Assembly: GCF_000177335.1 (NCBI RefSeq)
Contig: NZ_ADFP01000121.1
Coordinates: 1 to 64,000 of the forward strand
DNA length: 64,000 bases
Direction of reading: 5' to 3'
Origin: Pyramidobacter piscolens W5455
Lineage (GTDB): Bacteria > Synergistota > Synergistia > Synergistales > Dethiosulfovibrionaceae
In this document: piece by piece, positions 1-7,329 of the stretch
Position numbering within the stretch: the first letter of the stretch is position 1
Layout of the letters: each line of letters begins with the position of its first letter
Program-made: the position numbers and the translations under genes
Notes under the pieces: generated by a model
Databases searched by the model: none
Told to the model about the DNA's origin: nothing
Seen by the model: only the letters and a program-made list of their open reading frames with translations

Positions 1-459
1 GGAGCCCCGCACATGTGTCCCGGCTCGATGGCGCGCGCCATTCAACGCGGCGCGGCGGAAGCGCCCGAGACGGCGGGCGCGCCGGCCGATCTGCGCAGCC
101 TCCTCAGCCAGTGGCCCGTGCAGATCAGGCTGGTCCCCGTCAACGCGCCGTATTTCAAAAACGCCTCGCTGCTGATCGCCGCCGACTGCACGGCTTACGC
201 CTACGGCGCCTTTCACCGCGACTTCATCAAAAACCGCGTCGTGCTGATCGGCTGCCCCAAGCTCGACGAAGGGGATTACAGCGAGAAGCTGACCGAGATC
301 ATCAAAAACAACGACGTCAAAAGCGTTACCATCGTGCGCATGGAAGTGCCCTGCTGCGGCGGCCTCGAAAAAGCTGCCCGCGCCGCGCTGATGAACAGCG
401 GCAAGTTCATCCCCTGGCAGGTCGTCACCATCGGCGTGGACGGCCGCGTGATCGAATAG
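1..459 (+). CDS. 4Fe-4S ferredoxin-type protein, C-terminal part (5' end outside window)
   Basis: The reading frame is open from the first base, so only the C-terminal about 152 residues are present. The segment matches my recollection of a family of ferredoxin-like proteins in anaerobes whose N-terminal part carries two 4Fe-4S clusters. The visible part has the typical stretches QWPVQIRLVPVNAPYF, AADCTAYAYGAFHRDF, IGCPKLDEGDY and VRMEVPCCGGLEKAA, with conserved cysteines that could bind a further cluster or metal. An ATG lies at base 13, but the residues before it (GAPH) continue the family pattern, so it is not the real start. The function is not established; an electron-transfer role is inferred from the family. 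A strong terminator follows. Confidence 0.75.
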   Translation, partial: GAPHMCPGSMARAIQRGAAEAPETAGAPADLRSLLSQWPVQIRLVPVNAPYFKNASLLIAADCTAYAYGAFHRDFIKNRVVLIGCPKLDEGDYSEKLTEIIKNNDVKSVTIVRMEVPCCGGLEKAARAALMNSGKFIPWQVVTIGVDGRVIE

Positions 460-497
460 CTTTTCGCGTAAGAAAAAATTTACCGCCGCAAACCAAA

Positions 498-547
498 GAC
501 GGCAGAGACGCCTGAACGAATCGGCGCGTCTCTGCCGTCGTTTTTTT
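498..547 (+). terminator. Rho-independent terminator after the 4Fe-4S protein gene
   Basis: Perfect 14-bp arms (GACGGCAGAGACGC and its complement at 526-539) enclose a 14-nt loop and are followed directly by seven T residues. Confidence 0.9.
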
Positions 548-714
548 CGACAAATGTTTGCTTTGTAATGACGATGAGTGAATTATCCTTTTTGACTTTG
601 ATGAAGTCTAGTTGTATATTTATCACGATTAAAGCACTCTTTGTGATAAAGTCGGAGCAAGCCCCGCAGCTTCCGGCGTTTTGGACCTCACAAGAGGAGA
701 AAGGATAACGATCA

Positions 715-1221
715 GTGGAATGCGAACGATGCGCTGCGAGCAAAGAGCAGCTGAACGAAACCGCTCTGCGCTTTTTGCCGCTGGCGAAAAAGATTGCCTG
801 GCAGTATACAAGGCGCGGCGCCGAATACGAAGATTTGGTACAGGAGGGCATGATCGCGCTTTTCGAACTGGTGCGGCGCTATGACGAGGAACGACCGCCC
901 CAGCGGCTGAGCCTGTTCATCTGGTACCGTCTGCGCGGCCGGGTCCGCGACGCGGCCGCGCGGCTGCGCCGGGATGGCGCCCACGATTCGCTGGAACAAA
1001 AATTCGAGGACGACGGTTTCGACGTTCCCTACGAAGAGGGCCGCTACGCCGTCTTCGAACTGCTCGAAAGCCTGCCGCCCCGCGAGCGCGAGCTGGCGCG
1101 CGGCCTGGCTTCCGGCCTGACGCAGAAGGAACTGGCCCGCCGCTGCGCCATCAGCCAGCAGGCCGTGAGCAAACGCGTGCGCTGTCTGCGCGACAAGGTG
1201 CGGCGCGCTCTGGCAAGCTGA
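715..1221 (+). CDS. small sigma-70 family RNA polymerase sigma factor
   Basis: A 168-residue protein with sigma region 2 at about residues 20-85 (YEDLVQEGMIALFELVRRYDE is the core-binding helix, followed by the -10 recognition part FIWYRLRGRVRDAAAR) and region 4 at about 118-165 (LPPRERELARGL, then the helix-turn-helix LTQKELARRCAISQQAVSKR). Regions 1.1 and 3 are absent, as in short alternative sigma factors. The start is the GTG at 715 because a purine-rich Shine-Dalgarno (AAGAGGAGAAAGG, 692-704) precedes it; no ATG fits. The N-terminus has a CxxC pair (MECERC). No anti-sigma gene is adjacent. Its regulon cannot be told from sequence. Confidence 0.85.
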   Translation: MECERCAASKEQLNETALRFLPLAKKIAWQYTRRGAEYEDLVQEGMIALFELVRRYDEERPPQRLSLFIWYRLRGRVRDAAARLRRDGAHDSLEQKFEDDGFDVPYEEGRYAVFELLESLPPRERELARGLASGLTQKELARRCAISQQAVSKRVRCLRDKVRRALAS

Positions 1222-1321
1222 AAATGAAGAGGCGTAACGCCGGCTTTTGATAGGGCTGATTATGAAAAAATCGAGGCTGGCTTTGAGTTTTCATATATTT
1301 TGTCTTCCCCGTGAGAATGAT

Positions 1322-1350
1322 TTGACAAAAATTCATAACTTGAGTAATAA
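1322..1350 (+). promoter_or_regulatory. sigma-70 type promoter
   Basis: TTGACA at 1322-1327 and TAATAA at 1345-1350 are separated by exactly 17 bp. It reads into a short stretch without an ORF that ends in a terminator at 1455-1479. Confidence 0.7.
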
Positions 1351-1356
1351 CACGTA

Positions 1357-1479
1357 GAAAGAGCGATGCTCTTTTGGCAAGTGCCCTGCCGCTTTGAGAG
1401 CAGATCGTCATGAAAGGCGCGCTGCCGCCTGAAGCGCAGCTGCAGTGAAAACGGGAGGGGCTGTGGCCCCTCTCTTTTT
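1357..1479 (+). ncRNA. candidate small RNA of about 120 nt
   Basis: A near-consensus promoter lies just upstream and a good terminator (GAGGGGC, 4-nt loop, GCCCCTC, then TCTTTTT) closes the unit at 1455-1479. The transcript would contain a small hairpin (GAGC/GCTC near 1361-1371) and has no convincing coding frame with a Shine-Dalgarno. I do not recognise it as 6S, SRP or tmRNA. Support is the promoter-terminator pairing only. Confidence 0.45.
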
Positions 1480-1662
1480 ATCTCTGACTTTGAGCCCCGC
1501 ATTGGTGGAGAAACTCAATTTTTACTGCGTGGATTTTGTCTGTACCAACCATTTGAAAATATGTTCGGCAAAAATCCTGGACTTGTGCCCAGCAGCTGCG
1601 ATTCCCTCTTGCCGGAACAAAAATGCCAGTTGTGGATCACTCTCAACACAGACGGATAAAAA

Positions 1663-1695
1663 GCGGCGAACCTCGCTTCATTCGAGGTTCGCCGC
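1663..1695 (-). terminator. terminator of the leftward sulfatase gene
   Basis: 13-bp perfect arms (GCGGCGAACCTCG, complement at 1683-1695) with a 7-nt loop, and on the minus strand a T-rich tract follows (TTTTTATCC). It lies 8 bp past the stop of the leftward gene. The bases 1480-1662 between the small RNA and this hairpin show no gene. Confidence 0.8.
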
Positions 1696-1702
1696 TTTGC
1701 TT

Positions 1703-4700
1703 TCACCGTTTGAACGCGGGGTCTTTGCGCGAGGCGGAGAGGTCGGCGTAGGTGTTGAAGGCGACGCTGTCGACGACGCGCCGTCGTTTTTTGTCGTAGA
1801 CGACGATGTTCATGCCCAGCGACTGTGCGGAATACTCCGTGCCGTCGATCCGGACCGACGACTCGGAACCGGCCTCCATTCCCGTGCTGACGAGCCCGAT
1901 CTTCAGCCCCGCGGCGTCGACGGTTGTGTCGATGCGGCCGGGCGTGCATTCTTCGTAGATCTTTTTGCCGCCGTCGCTGACGGCCGCGTAGCTCCAGCGC
2001 CGCTTGCCGGACAGCGACAGGTCGAGCCCCAGCGGCGCGAAGAGCTTGCGGTGCGTTTCCGTCAGGCGGCGCGCGCCTTCGTCGAGCACGGAGATCAGCA
2101 CGACGTAATCGGGATCGGCCAGCCGCCGCAGATAGCGGCAGAAGTCTGTTTCCAGAAAAAGCGGCGTCAGGTCGACGGACTGCACGCGTTTTTGCCCCTG
2201 CGCGTCGATAAATCCGACGTCGGCGCACGGCCCTTGCGCCGTCAGGGCGGAGATCACGCCGTCGAAACCGGCCGACACGGCGCCGTCCAGCGGCGCGGCA
2301 CCCGCGCTTTCTGGACCGCCGATCAGTTTGATTTTGAAGGCCTGCTCCCACGGCGTCTGGAAGTAAAGCCGGCCGCCGGAGCGCGCGACGTATGGCCCGT
2401 CGGGCCATGAGGCGAGAAACGCCCCCTTTTCGATGGGAACGCGATGATCGACGGGGCGGTGGCGCAGTTTGGGCGTTTCGCCGCCGGGATGCCGCGTCGT
2501 CGCGGGCGCGCCCGCGAGCAGCGGCGCCAGTTCGTCCAGCGGTACCGGCGCGGCGCTTGCGGCGCGGTCGATCACTTCGCCGCAGGCGGGATCGAAGACG
2601 ACGAAGTTCGTGCCCTGCTGCGCCCAGGAGTATTCGAGGCCGTTCACGCGGATTGACAGTCGTGCGCGGGTACGCGACTGGGCGGTGGTGGCCTCGTCAT
2701 ACGTGTTGAGGTCGAGGTAAACGCCGCCTTCCTCGCCGTCGAAGTGCAGCGCCGTGCCGGGCTCGCCGCGCTGAAGCGTGAGGATCTGACCGTCCCGCAT
2801 GGCCAGAAGGCCGGGCTCCCGCCCCGGGGCGTTGACGGCGGCGAGGATCAGCGCCTTCGACCGCGACAGCTTGCGCACATAGGCGTAGAAGTCCTGCTCC
2901 TCGCGCAGCGGCGCGCTTTTCGCCGCGGGGAGGAGGCTGAACGGGCGCGCGTTTTCCGCGCCGTCGCGCCGCCACCCCGCTTCCAGATATTCAAAACCGG
3001 CTCCGTCCAACGGCGCGGCGGCCCAGCGGAATTTTTGGTCGGATGCGCGGCGCAGCTCGCGCGGCGTCAGTTCGACGGTCTGCCCGCCGCGGCGGGCGCG
3101 CAAAATCAGTTCTTTTGCGGACAGGCGCCCGTCCAGCAGCTTGCAGAAGAGCGTGTCCCGATGGCAATAGACTTCCATCGCGCCCGCGAAGGCCACGCAG
3201 GGCGCGCCGCCGTCCAGCACGGTGCGTTCGTCCTGCGGCACGCCGCCGTTCCCGGCTGCGTACGGCCACTGCGCCGCCGTCCGCAGCGGCGTTTCATGGG
3301 CGGCGACCGGCCGGTCTTTTCCGTCGACGAATTCCAGCCGCAGGCGGTACGTTCCTTCCGGCGGCACGGGGATCGACGCCTGCAGGTATTCGGCGTCCTG
3401 CGGCGGCAGGTTGCGCGGCAGCGGGAACGTGCGCGCATATTCCGGCATGTTGCGGCCGTCGGCGGCGCAGACCGACGCGCGGATCCGCAGCGGCGCATCT
3501 CCCGCGCTGGACAGCAGGCTGTCGCTTGAATTGAAGACCGCGCACTGAAAATCGCCGCTGCCGCCGGTCCTCATAAACAGTTCCGGTTCGGAAAAGACGA
3601 TCTTCGGCGCGCCCTTGGAAAAGTCGTTCGTTTTCGGCGGCGCGTGCCGGGCGAAAGAATCTTTGGGACGCTTGAAGAACCGGTTGTAGCGCGCCGACGT
3701 CTTGCCCAGTTCGGCGACGTAAGCCTTTTCGCCCAGTTCCTCGATCATCGTCGGGCACGCGCTGAACAGCGACGTGCCGATGCCGAAACGGCGCCCGGGA
3801 AGATTTGCGCCGATGGCTTCGAGAATCGTCGGCGCGAAATCCGGCGCGCTGAAAAGCCGTTCGCCCTCGCGCTCCGGGCGCGGGATCGCGTTGATGAACA
3901 GGTTGAGCACGGCGCGTCCGTCCCCCAGCGGACGCCCGGCGATGGCGTCGCCCATCCAGAGATGGTCGCCGAGAACGACGATCGTCAGGTCGCGGGCGAA
4001 CGGCTGCGCCTGTACCCAGTCGATGAACTCGCCCATCATCAGGCTGCTGGCGCGGATCACGTCGCGAAAGTCGTGCCAGCGCGTTTGTGGGCGGACGTCG
4101 GGGTCGAGAAAGTAGTATGTGTCCGGCCCGTGCGTGTCGAGCGTCTCGACGAAAAAAGCGTACGGCGCGCCCGAAGCGGCGCGCAGCGCCAGATCTTCCT
4201 TGAGCCGCTCGTAGAGATAGCGGTCGCGCAGTCCCCAGCCGTTGCCGCGGTTCTGTTCCACGTCGGAGCGGTATTGGCTGAACCAGCGCAGATCCTTGAC
4301 GACGGGGCGCTCCGCGTGCGTGCGGATCAGATTTTCGATGCCGCCGAACGAACAATCGCTGGAGAACATAAACTCCAGCGCGTAACCGCTGCGCTCCAGC
4401 ACCTCGAAGATACTCAGCGCGCCGGGCAAAAACGACTCGTAGTCGCCGTAGTCGTTGTGGCCGATCGGCAGTAGCAGCGGCAGCCCGAAGTCCGAGGCCG
4501 TCACGCCCGCCGTCGTCCAGGTCGTGCCGCGCACCTGGCGGAAGCCCGTGAAATGGAGATGGTCCTTCTGCAGCCGCGCCAGCTCCGGCAGCAGCGGCGC
4601 GCCCATGACCACGGCGTCGTTGAAGGTGTCCTCGATCGACTCCATGTGGATCACCAGCAGATTGCGCTTGGCGCCGGGGAACGACCAGCGCGTGTCCGCC

Positions 4701-5104
4701 GGTTCGGGCACGGCGTCGAACAGCGTTGTGCTCTGGAACTGACGCAGTACGAACCCGGCCACGCCGACGCTCTGTTCCGCGTACAGCGCGAAACCCGCCA
4801 GCGCCAGCGCCGCGACGAGGCCCGCGCCGCGCCGGCCGCGCCGCAGGCAGAAACGGCAGAACAGCCCGTACAGAATCACGACTGCCGCCGCGCCCGCGCC
4901 CGCGGCGAAAATGAGACGGCGCAGATGGGCGTCGACGCCGCCCGTCAGCGGCACGTCCAGATGAAACAGGATCTGTTCCATCGACACCGGCCCCCAGACC
5001 CGGCGCATCAGCGCCAGAGCCGCCGTTCCCGCCGCCGCGAGAGCGAAGACGGCGGTCAGCGCCGCACCCTTGAAAAAGCGCGCATGATCTTTTATGAACG
5101 ACAT
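1703..5104 (-). CDS. membrane sulfatase-family phosphoglycerol/phosphoethanolamine transferase-like protein with ILEI-like C-terminus
   Basis: 1133 residues from the ATG at 5104, chosen because GAGGAG precedes it; the open frame extends further upstream without support. Three N-terminal membrane helices (about residues 10-33, 60-82, 92-118) precede an extracytoplasmic alkaline-phosphatase/sulfatase fold of the OpgB/LtaS type: HMESIEDTF near 150, GTTWTTAG (likely nucleophile Thr region), VETLDTHGPDTYYF and LGDHLWMGD as metal-binding stretches. About 600 further residues form beta-rich modules; the stretches VNGLEYSWAQQGTNFVVFDP and IDGTEYSAQSLGMNIVVYDK, with LISVLDEGARRLTE between them, look like ILEI/FAM3-type domains. 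Likely role: transfer of a phospho-group from a phospholipid head to an envelope glycan; substrate unknown. It stands alone, convergent with the sigma-factor side and closed by its own terminator. Confidence 0.75.
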   Translation of the reverse strand: MSFIKDHARFFKGAALTAVFALAAAGTAALALMRRVWGPVSMEQILFHLDVPLTGGVDAHLRRLIFAAGAGAAAVVILYGLFCRFCLRRGRRGAGLVAALALAGFALYAEQSVGVAGFVLRQFQSTTLFDAVPEPADTRWSFPGAKRNLLVIHMESIEDTFNDAVVMGAPLLPELARLQKDHLHFTGFRQVRGTTWTTAGVTASDFGLPLLLPIGHNDYGDYESFLPGALSIFEVLERSGYALEFMFSSDCSFGGIENLIRTHAERPVVKDLRWFSQYRSDVEQNRGNGWGLRDRYLYERLKEDLALRAASGAPYAFFVETLDTHGPDTYYFLDPDVRPQTRWHDFRDVIRASSLMMGEFIDWVQAQPFARDLTIVVLGDHLWMGDAIAGRPLGDGRAVLNLFINAIPRPEREGERLFSAPDFAPTILEAIGANLPGRRFGIGTSLFSACPTMIEELGEKAYVAELGKTSARYNRFFKRPKDSFARHAPPKTNDFSKGAPKIVFSEPELFMRTGGSGDFQCAVFNSSDSLLSSAGDAPLRIRASVCAADGRNMPEYARTFPLPRNLPPQDAEYLQASIPVPPEGTYRLRLEFVDGKDRPVAAHETPLRTAAQWPYAAGNGGVPQDERTVLDGGAPCVAFAGAMEVYCHRDTLFCKLLDGRLSAKELILRARRGGQTVELTPRELRRASDQKFRWAAAPLDGAGFEYLEAGWRRDGAENARPFSLLPAAKSAPLREEQDFYAYVRKLSRSKALILAAVNAPGREPGLLAMRDGQILTLQRGEPGTALHFDGEEGGVYLDLNTYDEATTAQSRTRARLSIRVNGLEYSWAQQGTNFVVFDPACGEVIDRAASAAPVPLDELAPLLAGAPATTRHPGGETPKLRHRPVDHRVPIEKGAFLASWPDGPYVARSGGRLYFQTPWEQAFKIKLIGGPESAGAAPLDGAVSAGFDGVISALTAQGPCADVGFIDAQGQKRVQSVDLTPLFLETDFCRYLRRLADPDYVVLISVLDEGARRLTETHRKLFAPLGLDLSLSGKRRWSYAAVSDGGKKIYEECTPGRIDTTVDAAGLKIGLVSTGMEAGSESSVRIDGTEYSAQSLGMNIVVYDKKRRRVVDSVAFNTYADLSASRKDPAFKR

Positions 5105-5208
5105 GAATACGATCTCCTCATTGAATGTGACGTTGCGGAACGGACATAGTTTATCACAGGGAGACAAAGGACGCGGACTTTGGCGCAAAGTCGCCGGAAG
5201 TCCGCTTC

Positions 5209-5400
5209 GTGCCCTTGGCGACGAGCGGCCGCGAAGTGGGGGCGCGGCGTCGGGAAGATCTGGACGAAAAACTGCGGCGCTGCATCGACGGACTGTCCAA
5301 GGAAGAGCTTCGGCAGGAGCTTTGCAGCCTTTTGCGCGGCTGCGAAGAGACATGGATATTTGAACGATACGTGCGCGGCCGCCTTGACCTTGACTGGTGA
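5209..5400 (+). CDS. small conserved-looking hypothetical protein
   Basis: 63 residues from a GTG; a second GTG at 5236 is an alternative start. The part from residue 17 (DLDEKLRRCIDGLSKEELRQ onward to RYVRGRLDLDW) has a plausible amphipathic helical pattern, and the codon third positions are GC-rich as in the neighbours. No clear Shine-Dalgarno is visible. It lies divergent from the sulfatase gene and is followed by two strong hairpins. Function unknown. Confidence 0.4.
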   Translation: MPLATSGREVGARRREDLDEKLRRCIDGLSKEELRQELCSLLRGCEETWIFERYVRGRLDLDW

Positions 5401-5460
5401 GCTCCCGCATCGAAAGCCGGCGGGGGCTTCGAGTTCCCGCCGGCAGTTCGGGATAGACGA

Positions 5461-5518
5461 CGCCGCGCCCGTCGCGTTTTGAATCATTCCTTCAAAACGC
5501 GACGGGCGCGGCGTGTTT
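5461..5518. terminator. bidirectional terminator between the small ORF and galE
   Basis: Perfect 23-bp inverted repeat (5461-5483 with 5491-5513), 7-nt loop, T-run at 5514-5518 on the plus strand. A second GC-rich hairpin (GCCGGCGGG with its complement) lies just upstream near 5415-5443. The leftward galE gene ends 22 bp further on, so the hairpin can serve both sides. Confidence 0.85.
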
Positions 5519-5539
5519 TTGATGAGCTCTTTGATGTTT

Positions 5540-6544
5540 TTATCGCAGCGACTTCTTCGTCCAGTTCCAGGAATCGCGGCACATGTCGTCGAGCGATTTT
5601 TGCGCTTTCCAGCCCAGCAGACGCTCGGCCTTGCTTGCGTCGGCCCAGCACGCGGCGATGTCGCCGGCGCGGCGCGGCGCGATCGCGTAAGGGATTTCGA
5701 CGCCGTTGACCCGCTCGAACGAACGGATCAGATCAAGCACGCTGCTGCCGTGCCCCGTGCCGAGGTTGAACACCTCGGCACCTTGGTGCGAAGCGGCGTA
5801 ATCCAGCGCCGCCGCGTGCCCTTTGGCCAGATCGACCACGTGGATGTAATCGCGCACCCCCGTGCCGTCGGGCGTGGGGTAGTCGTCGCCGAAGACGCGC
5901 AGCTGCGGCAGCTTGCCCGCCGCCACCTGGCACAGATACGGCATCAGATTGTTGGGGATCCCCTGCGGCTGCTCGCCGATCAGCCCCGACTCGTGCGCGC
6001 CGATCGGGTTGAAGTAACGCAGCAGCACCGCCGCCATCCCCGCGTCCGCGGCGGCCGCGTCGCGCAGGATCTGTTCGATCATGAACTTCGTCCAGCCGTA
6101 GGGATTCGTGCAGCCGCCGGCCGGCATGTCCTCGGTGAACGGAACCGTGTTCGTCATCCCGTACACCGTGGCCGACGAGCTGAAGATGAAGCGCTTGCAG
6201 CCGTGCGCCGCCATGACTTCCAGCAGCGCCAGCGTCGTGTCCAGATTGTTGCGGTAGTAGAGCAGCGGCTTGGCCACCGATTCGCCCACCGCCTTGAGCC
6301 CCGCGAAGTGGATCACCGCGTCGAGATCGTGCTCCGCAAAGAGACGCGCCAGCGCCGCCTTGTCGGCCACGTCGATCCGGTAAAACGGCACGCGCGCACC
6401 CGTAATCCGCGCCAGCCGCTCGATCACCGCCGCCGAGCTGTTGCTCAGATCGTCGGCGATCACCACCCCGTGTCCCGCCGCGATCAATTCGACCGCCGTA
6501 TGCGACCCGATAAAACCGGCCCCGCCGGTAAGGAGAACGTTCAT
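5540..6544 (-). CDS. galE: UDP-glucose 4-epimerase
   Basis: 334 residues, the usual GalE length. It interconverts UDP-glucose and UDP-galactose in the cytoplasm with bound NAD. Visible signatures: the NAD-binding glycine motif GGAGFIGSHTAVEL right after the start, the catalytic SSSATVYG serine/threonine stretch, and the YxxxK pair in NPYGWTK; RDYIHVVDLAKGH and NLGTGHGSSVLDLI are typical GalE C-terminal motifs. The ATG at 6544 is preceded by GGAGGAAACAACC and gives the canonical MNVLLTGGAGFIG; a frame extension of 12 residues upstream has no such signal. It probably feeds galactose units to envelope polysaccharide. Single gene. Confidence 0.95.
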   Translation of the reverse strand: MNVLLTGGAGFIGSHTAVELIAAGHGVVIADDLSNSSAAVIERLARITGARVPFYRIDVADKAALARLFAEHDLDAVIHFAGLKAVGESVAKPLLYYRNNLDTTLALLEVMAAHGCKRFIFSSSATVYGMTNTVPFTEDMPAGGCTNPYGWTKFMIEQILRDAAAADAGMAAVLLRYFNPIGAHESGLIGEQPQGIPNNLMPYLCQVAAGKLPQLRVFGDDYPTPDGTGVRDYIHVVDLAKGHAAALDYAASHQGAEVFNLGTGHGSSVLDLIRSFERVNGVEIPYAIAPRRAGDIAACWADASKAERLLGWKAQKSLDDMCRDSWNWTKKSLR

Positions 6545-6850
6545 GGTTGTTTCCTCCAGTGAAAGATTGTCAGCCGCCACACATCACGCGAATTCCGGCC
6601 TCTGCCATAAAATTATACACTGAATCGAAACTTTTTCACCGGCGCCGAAGAAAGCGGGCTCATGACGTTCCTTTCAGCTTCGCGCCGAGATCCTTCATGT
6701 CCTGGCGCTCGTCCTTCCCGCACCGGTGATCGGTCAAGTTTCTTCGTCCTTTTTCAAAAGGCGGCGGGCTACCCCACAGTCAGAGAGAAAATGACATTTT
6801 TCCTGTGGAGCTCAAATCCGAGGCCGACACGGCCGACAAGAGCCTCAAGA

Positions 6851-6925
6851 AATTTAATGACGACCAGAAGGTACGCCCATCTTTGGCCGGACGATCTCTA
6901 CGGAATGACGAAATTGTTGGAATAA
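6851..6925 (+). pseudogene. 3' remnant of a second phage integrase gene
   Basis: Codes for the last 25 residues of a tyrosine recombinase: NLMTTRRYAHLWPDDLYGM and the final TKLLE plus stop. It equals the end of the intact integrase at 50350 except for four base changes, one of which gives Trp for Arg. The sequence to its left (6545-6850) is not homologous to integrase and shows no supported gene; one frame across 6780-6870 (ENDIFPVELKSEADTADKS) may be a scrap of another protein. The fragment lies outside the present prophage, on the host side of attL, so it is the leftover of an earlier integration at the same tRNA. Confidence 0.8.
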
Positions 6926-7001
6926 AGCTTGAGTAAAATGTCGTAAAAAATAAAAGGACTTGTCGTAACTGCATTGACAAGTCCTTTGCAATTTGAAAAA
7001 A

Positions 7002-7060
7002 TGGTGCCTAAGGAGGGACTCGAACCCTCACGTGGTTGCCCACGGGGGATTTTGAGTCCC
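7002..7060 (-). pseudogene. tRNA-Leu 3' fragment (attL)
   Basis: Identical to the 3' 59 bases of the intact tRNA-Leu at 50427-50513, including the encoded CCA, T arm, variable arm and anticodon 3' side. It lacks the 5' half, so it cannot give a tRNA. This is the usual duplication left when a phage integrates into a tRNA gene with a crossover near the anticodon loop. Confidence 0.92.
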
Positions 7061-7170
7061 TTTTCGCATTTTTTAGAACAATTTCCACAATAAAAACCTA
7101 AGAATTATTGTTTGCTTTTCAATGTGTTAAAACGACATATCGTATTTTTACAACAAAAAACGCCATATTT

Positions 7171-7212
7171 ACAACAAGGGAGACGCCGGTAATAAGGTAT
7201 CTCCCTTGTTGT
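7171..7212. terminator. hairpin upstream of the RNA polymerase promoter
   Basis: Perfect 13-bp inverted repeat (ACAACAAGGGAGA with 7200-7212), 16-nt loop, followed by TTATCTT, a weak T tract. It could block read-through from the chromosome into the RNA polymerase gene. Just left of it, TTTACAACAA occurs twice, 21 bp apart (7147 and 7168). Confidence 0.55.
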
Positions 7213-7265
7213 TTATCTTAAAAGGCCAACGTATTTCCTGTATTTTGAAGTATCGCATAAAAGCA

Positions 7266-7294
7266 TTGTAATCTATACAAATAGATTCCATAAT
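7266..7294 (+). promoter_or_regulatory. host-type promoter of the phage RNA polymerase gene with palindromic operator
   Basis: TTGTAA (7266-7271) and CATAAT (7289-7294) are 17 bp apart, 36 bp before the RNA polymerase ATG. The spacer is filled by a perfect palindrome, AATCTAT-ACAA-ATAGATT (7270-7287), which overlaps the -35 box. A dimeric repressor bound there would block the only visible promoter of the phage RNA polymerase. Confidence 0.7.
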
Positions 7295-7329
7295 GCTATA
7301 CTTCAATTACAGTTTACAAGGAGGTTAAA

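Larger units (their letters stand above)
6851..7060. repeat. left copy of 210-bp direct repeat (attL with int 3' end)
   Basis: Matches 50276-50485 without gaps at an offset of 43425 bases; the only four mismatches lie within the first 45 bases. It contains the integrase tail, a terminator hairpin (6953-6987) and the tRNA-Leu 3' part (7002-7060). Identity stops in the tRNA anticodon region at 7060, which marks the left phage boundary. Confidence 0.9.

Noticed and set aside
7002-7060. Second functional tRNA-Leu
   Set aside because: Only the 3' part is present; after base 7060 the sequence is phage DNA and no acceptor partner exists.
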